A stretch of DNA of 64,000 bases, taken from the NCBI RefSeq assembly GCF_015624485.1, contig NZ_CP061378.1:3224001-3288000 (forward strand), in the 5' to 3' direction. The first letter of the stretch is position 1; every line of letters begins with the position of its first letter. This DNA is from Bradyrhizobium genosp. L (GTDB taxonomy: Bacteria; Pseudomonadota; Alphaproteobacteria; Rhizobiales; Xanthobacteraceae). The position numbers were made by a program, and so were the translations under genes. The notes below the pieces were generated by a model. The model saw nothing but the letters and a program-made list of their open reading frames with translations, made no database searches and was not told where the DNA came from. Positions 63,657-64,000 of the stretch are shown here, piece after piece.

Positions 63657-64000
63657 ATGACGACATTTCAGGACGCACGCGCCTTTCTGCTCAAGCACCG
63701 CAGCGACTACGATGCCGCGGTGAAGGGATTCCGCTGGCCCGATCCGGTGCCGTTCAACTGGGCGCTGGACTGGTTCGATGAGCTGGCGCGCGATCCCGAG
63801 AGCCGCGACCGGCCGGCGCTGTGGATCGTCGATGCGGCTTCGAACAGCGAGACCAAGCTTTCCTTTGCCGAGCTGTCGCGCCGCTCCAACCAGGTCGCGA
63901 ACTTCCTGCGCGCGCAAGGGCTGAAGCGTGGCGACCATCTGCTATTGCTGCTCGGCAATGTGGTGCCGCTGTGGGAGACGATGCTCGCCGCAATGAAGCT
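63657..64000 (+). CDS. AMP-binding acyl-CoA synthetase (3' truncated by window edge)
   Basis: An ATG at 63657 opens a frame that runs to the end of the window without a stop, 114 codons. The translation (FNWALDWFDELARDPESRD; LWIVDAASNSETKLSFAELSRRSNQVANFLRAQGLKRGDHLLLLLGNVVPLWETMLA read in parts) is the N-terminal domain of an ANL-family acyl-CoA synthetase. In this operon it probably activates isobutyrate, propionate or a related acid. The C-terminal active-site motifs are beyond the window. Confidence 0.88.
   Translation, partial: MTTFQDARAFLLKHRSDYDAAVKGFRWPDPVPFNWALDWFDELARDPESRDRPALWIVDAASNSETKLSFAELSRRSNQVANFLRAQGLKRGDHLLLLLGNVVPLWETMLAAMK

Noticed and set aside
61836..63938. 700-codon - strand frame opposite hydrolase, mmsB and the acyl-CoA synthetase start
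   Set aside because: It covers three genes with clear motifs and crosses a repeat; composition is typical of an antisense shadow.

Overview
The window looks like chromosome from a GC-rich alphaproteobacterium, most likely Bradyrhizobium or a close relative (Nitrobacteraceae). This is inferred from the high GC, the gene families present (IalB-like protein, many LysR/IclR regulators, acyl-CoA catabolism genes, a TonB system beside a Fiu-type receptor) and at least sixteen intergenic inverted repeats of the kind common in that group. I saw no rRNA, tRNA, CRISPR array, insertion sequence, prophage or conjugation gene. Both edges cut a gene.

Layout. 1-6.9 kb: end of a glutamate-receptor-like K+ channel, an IalB-family protein, an RND efflux pair (permease plus adaptor) divergent from a MarR regulator, and a small conserved-looking protein. 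7.2-12.8 kb: a ferric-siderophore operon in the order TonB-dependent receptor, PiuC/YbiX-type dioxygenase, ExbB, ExbD, TonB, preceded by an AT-rich iron-box-like region. 12.9-17.4 kb: an amino-acid-type ABC binding protein, a small membrane-anchored protein, an M50 site-2-type protease, and an EamA exporter divergent from a LysR regulator.

17.4-29.4 kb: a sugar-acid utilisation locus around a LacI regulator. Leftward genes are two SDR dehydrogenases and an IlvD/Edd dehydratase; rightward genes are a complete CUT1-type sugar ABC importer, a DenD-like dehydrogenase, a ketodeoxy-sugar-acid kinase and a KDPG-type aldolase. A perfect LacI-family operator overlaps a -35-like element in the divergent promoter.

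29.4-37.6 kb: acyl-CoA metabolism (thiolase, acyl-CoA ligase, CaiB/BaiF CoA-transferase, acyl-CoA dehydrogenase) ending in a thiolase-like protein that lacks the catalytic cysteine and overlaps a DUF35 partner, the arrangement of Ltp2/ChsH2-type aldolases. 37.8-47.5 kb: a three-domain glutaminase-STAS-cNMP protein, a stand-alone biotin carrier divergent from IclR plus carboxyltransferase, patatin and acetoacetate decarboxylase (divergent), a ZntB-like transporter and an OprB-like porin. 47.5-55.3 kb: two MFS transporters, a biosynthetic-type thiolase, an aldo/keto reductase divergent from LysR, and two small exported proteins.

55.4-64 kb: enoyl-CoA hydratase, PaaI-type thioesterase and TetR, then a valine-degradation operon (mmsA, isobutyryl-CoA dehydrogenase, 3-hydroxyisobutyryl-CoA hydrolase, mmsB, start of an acyl-CoA synthetase) divergent from a LysR gene. 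The most notable observations are the cysteine-less thiolase/DUF35 pair, the glutaminase fusion, the mixed sugar-acid pathway, several palindromic operators in divergent promoters, and the dense, partly mosaic intergenic repeats.
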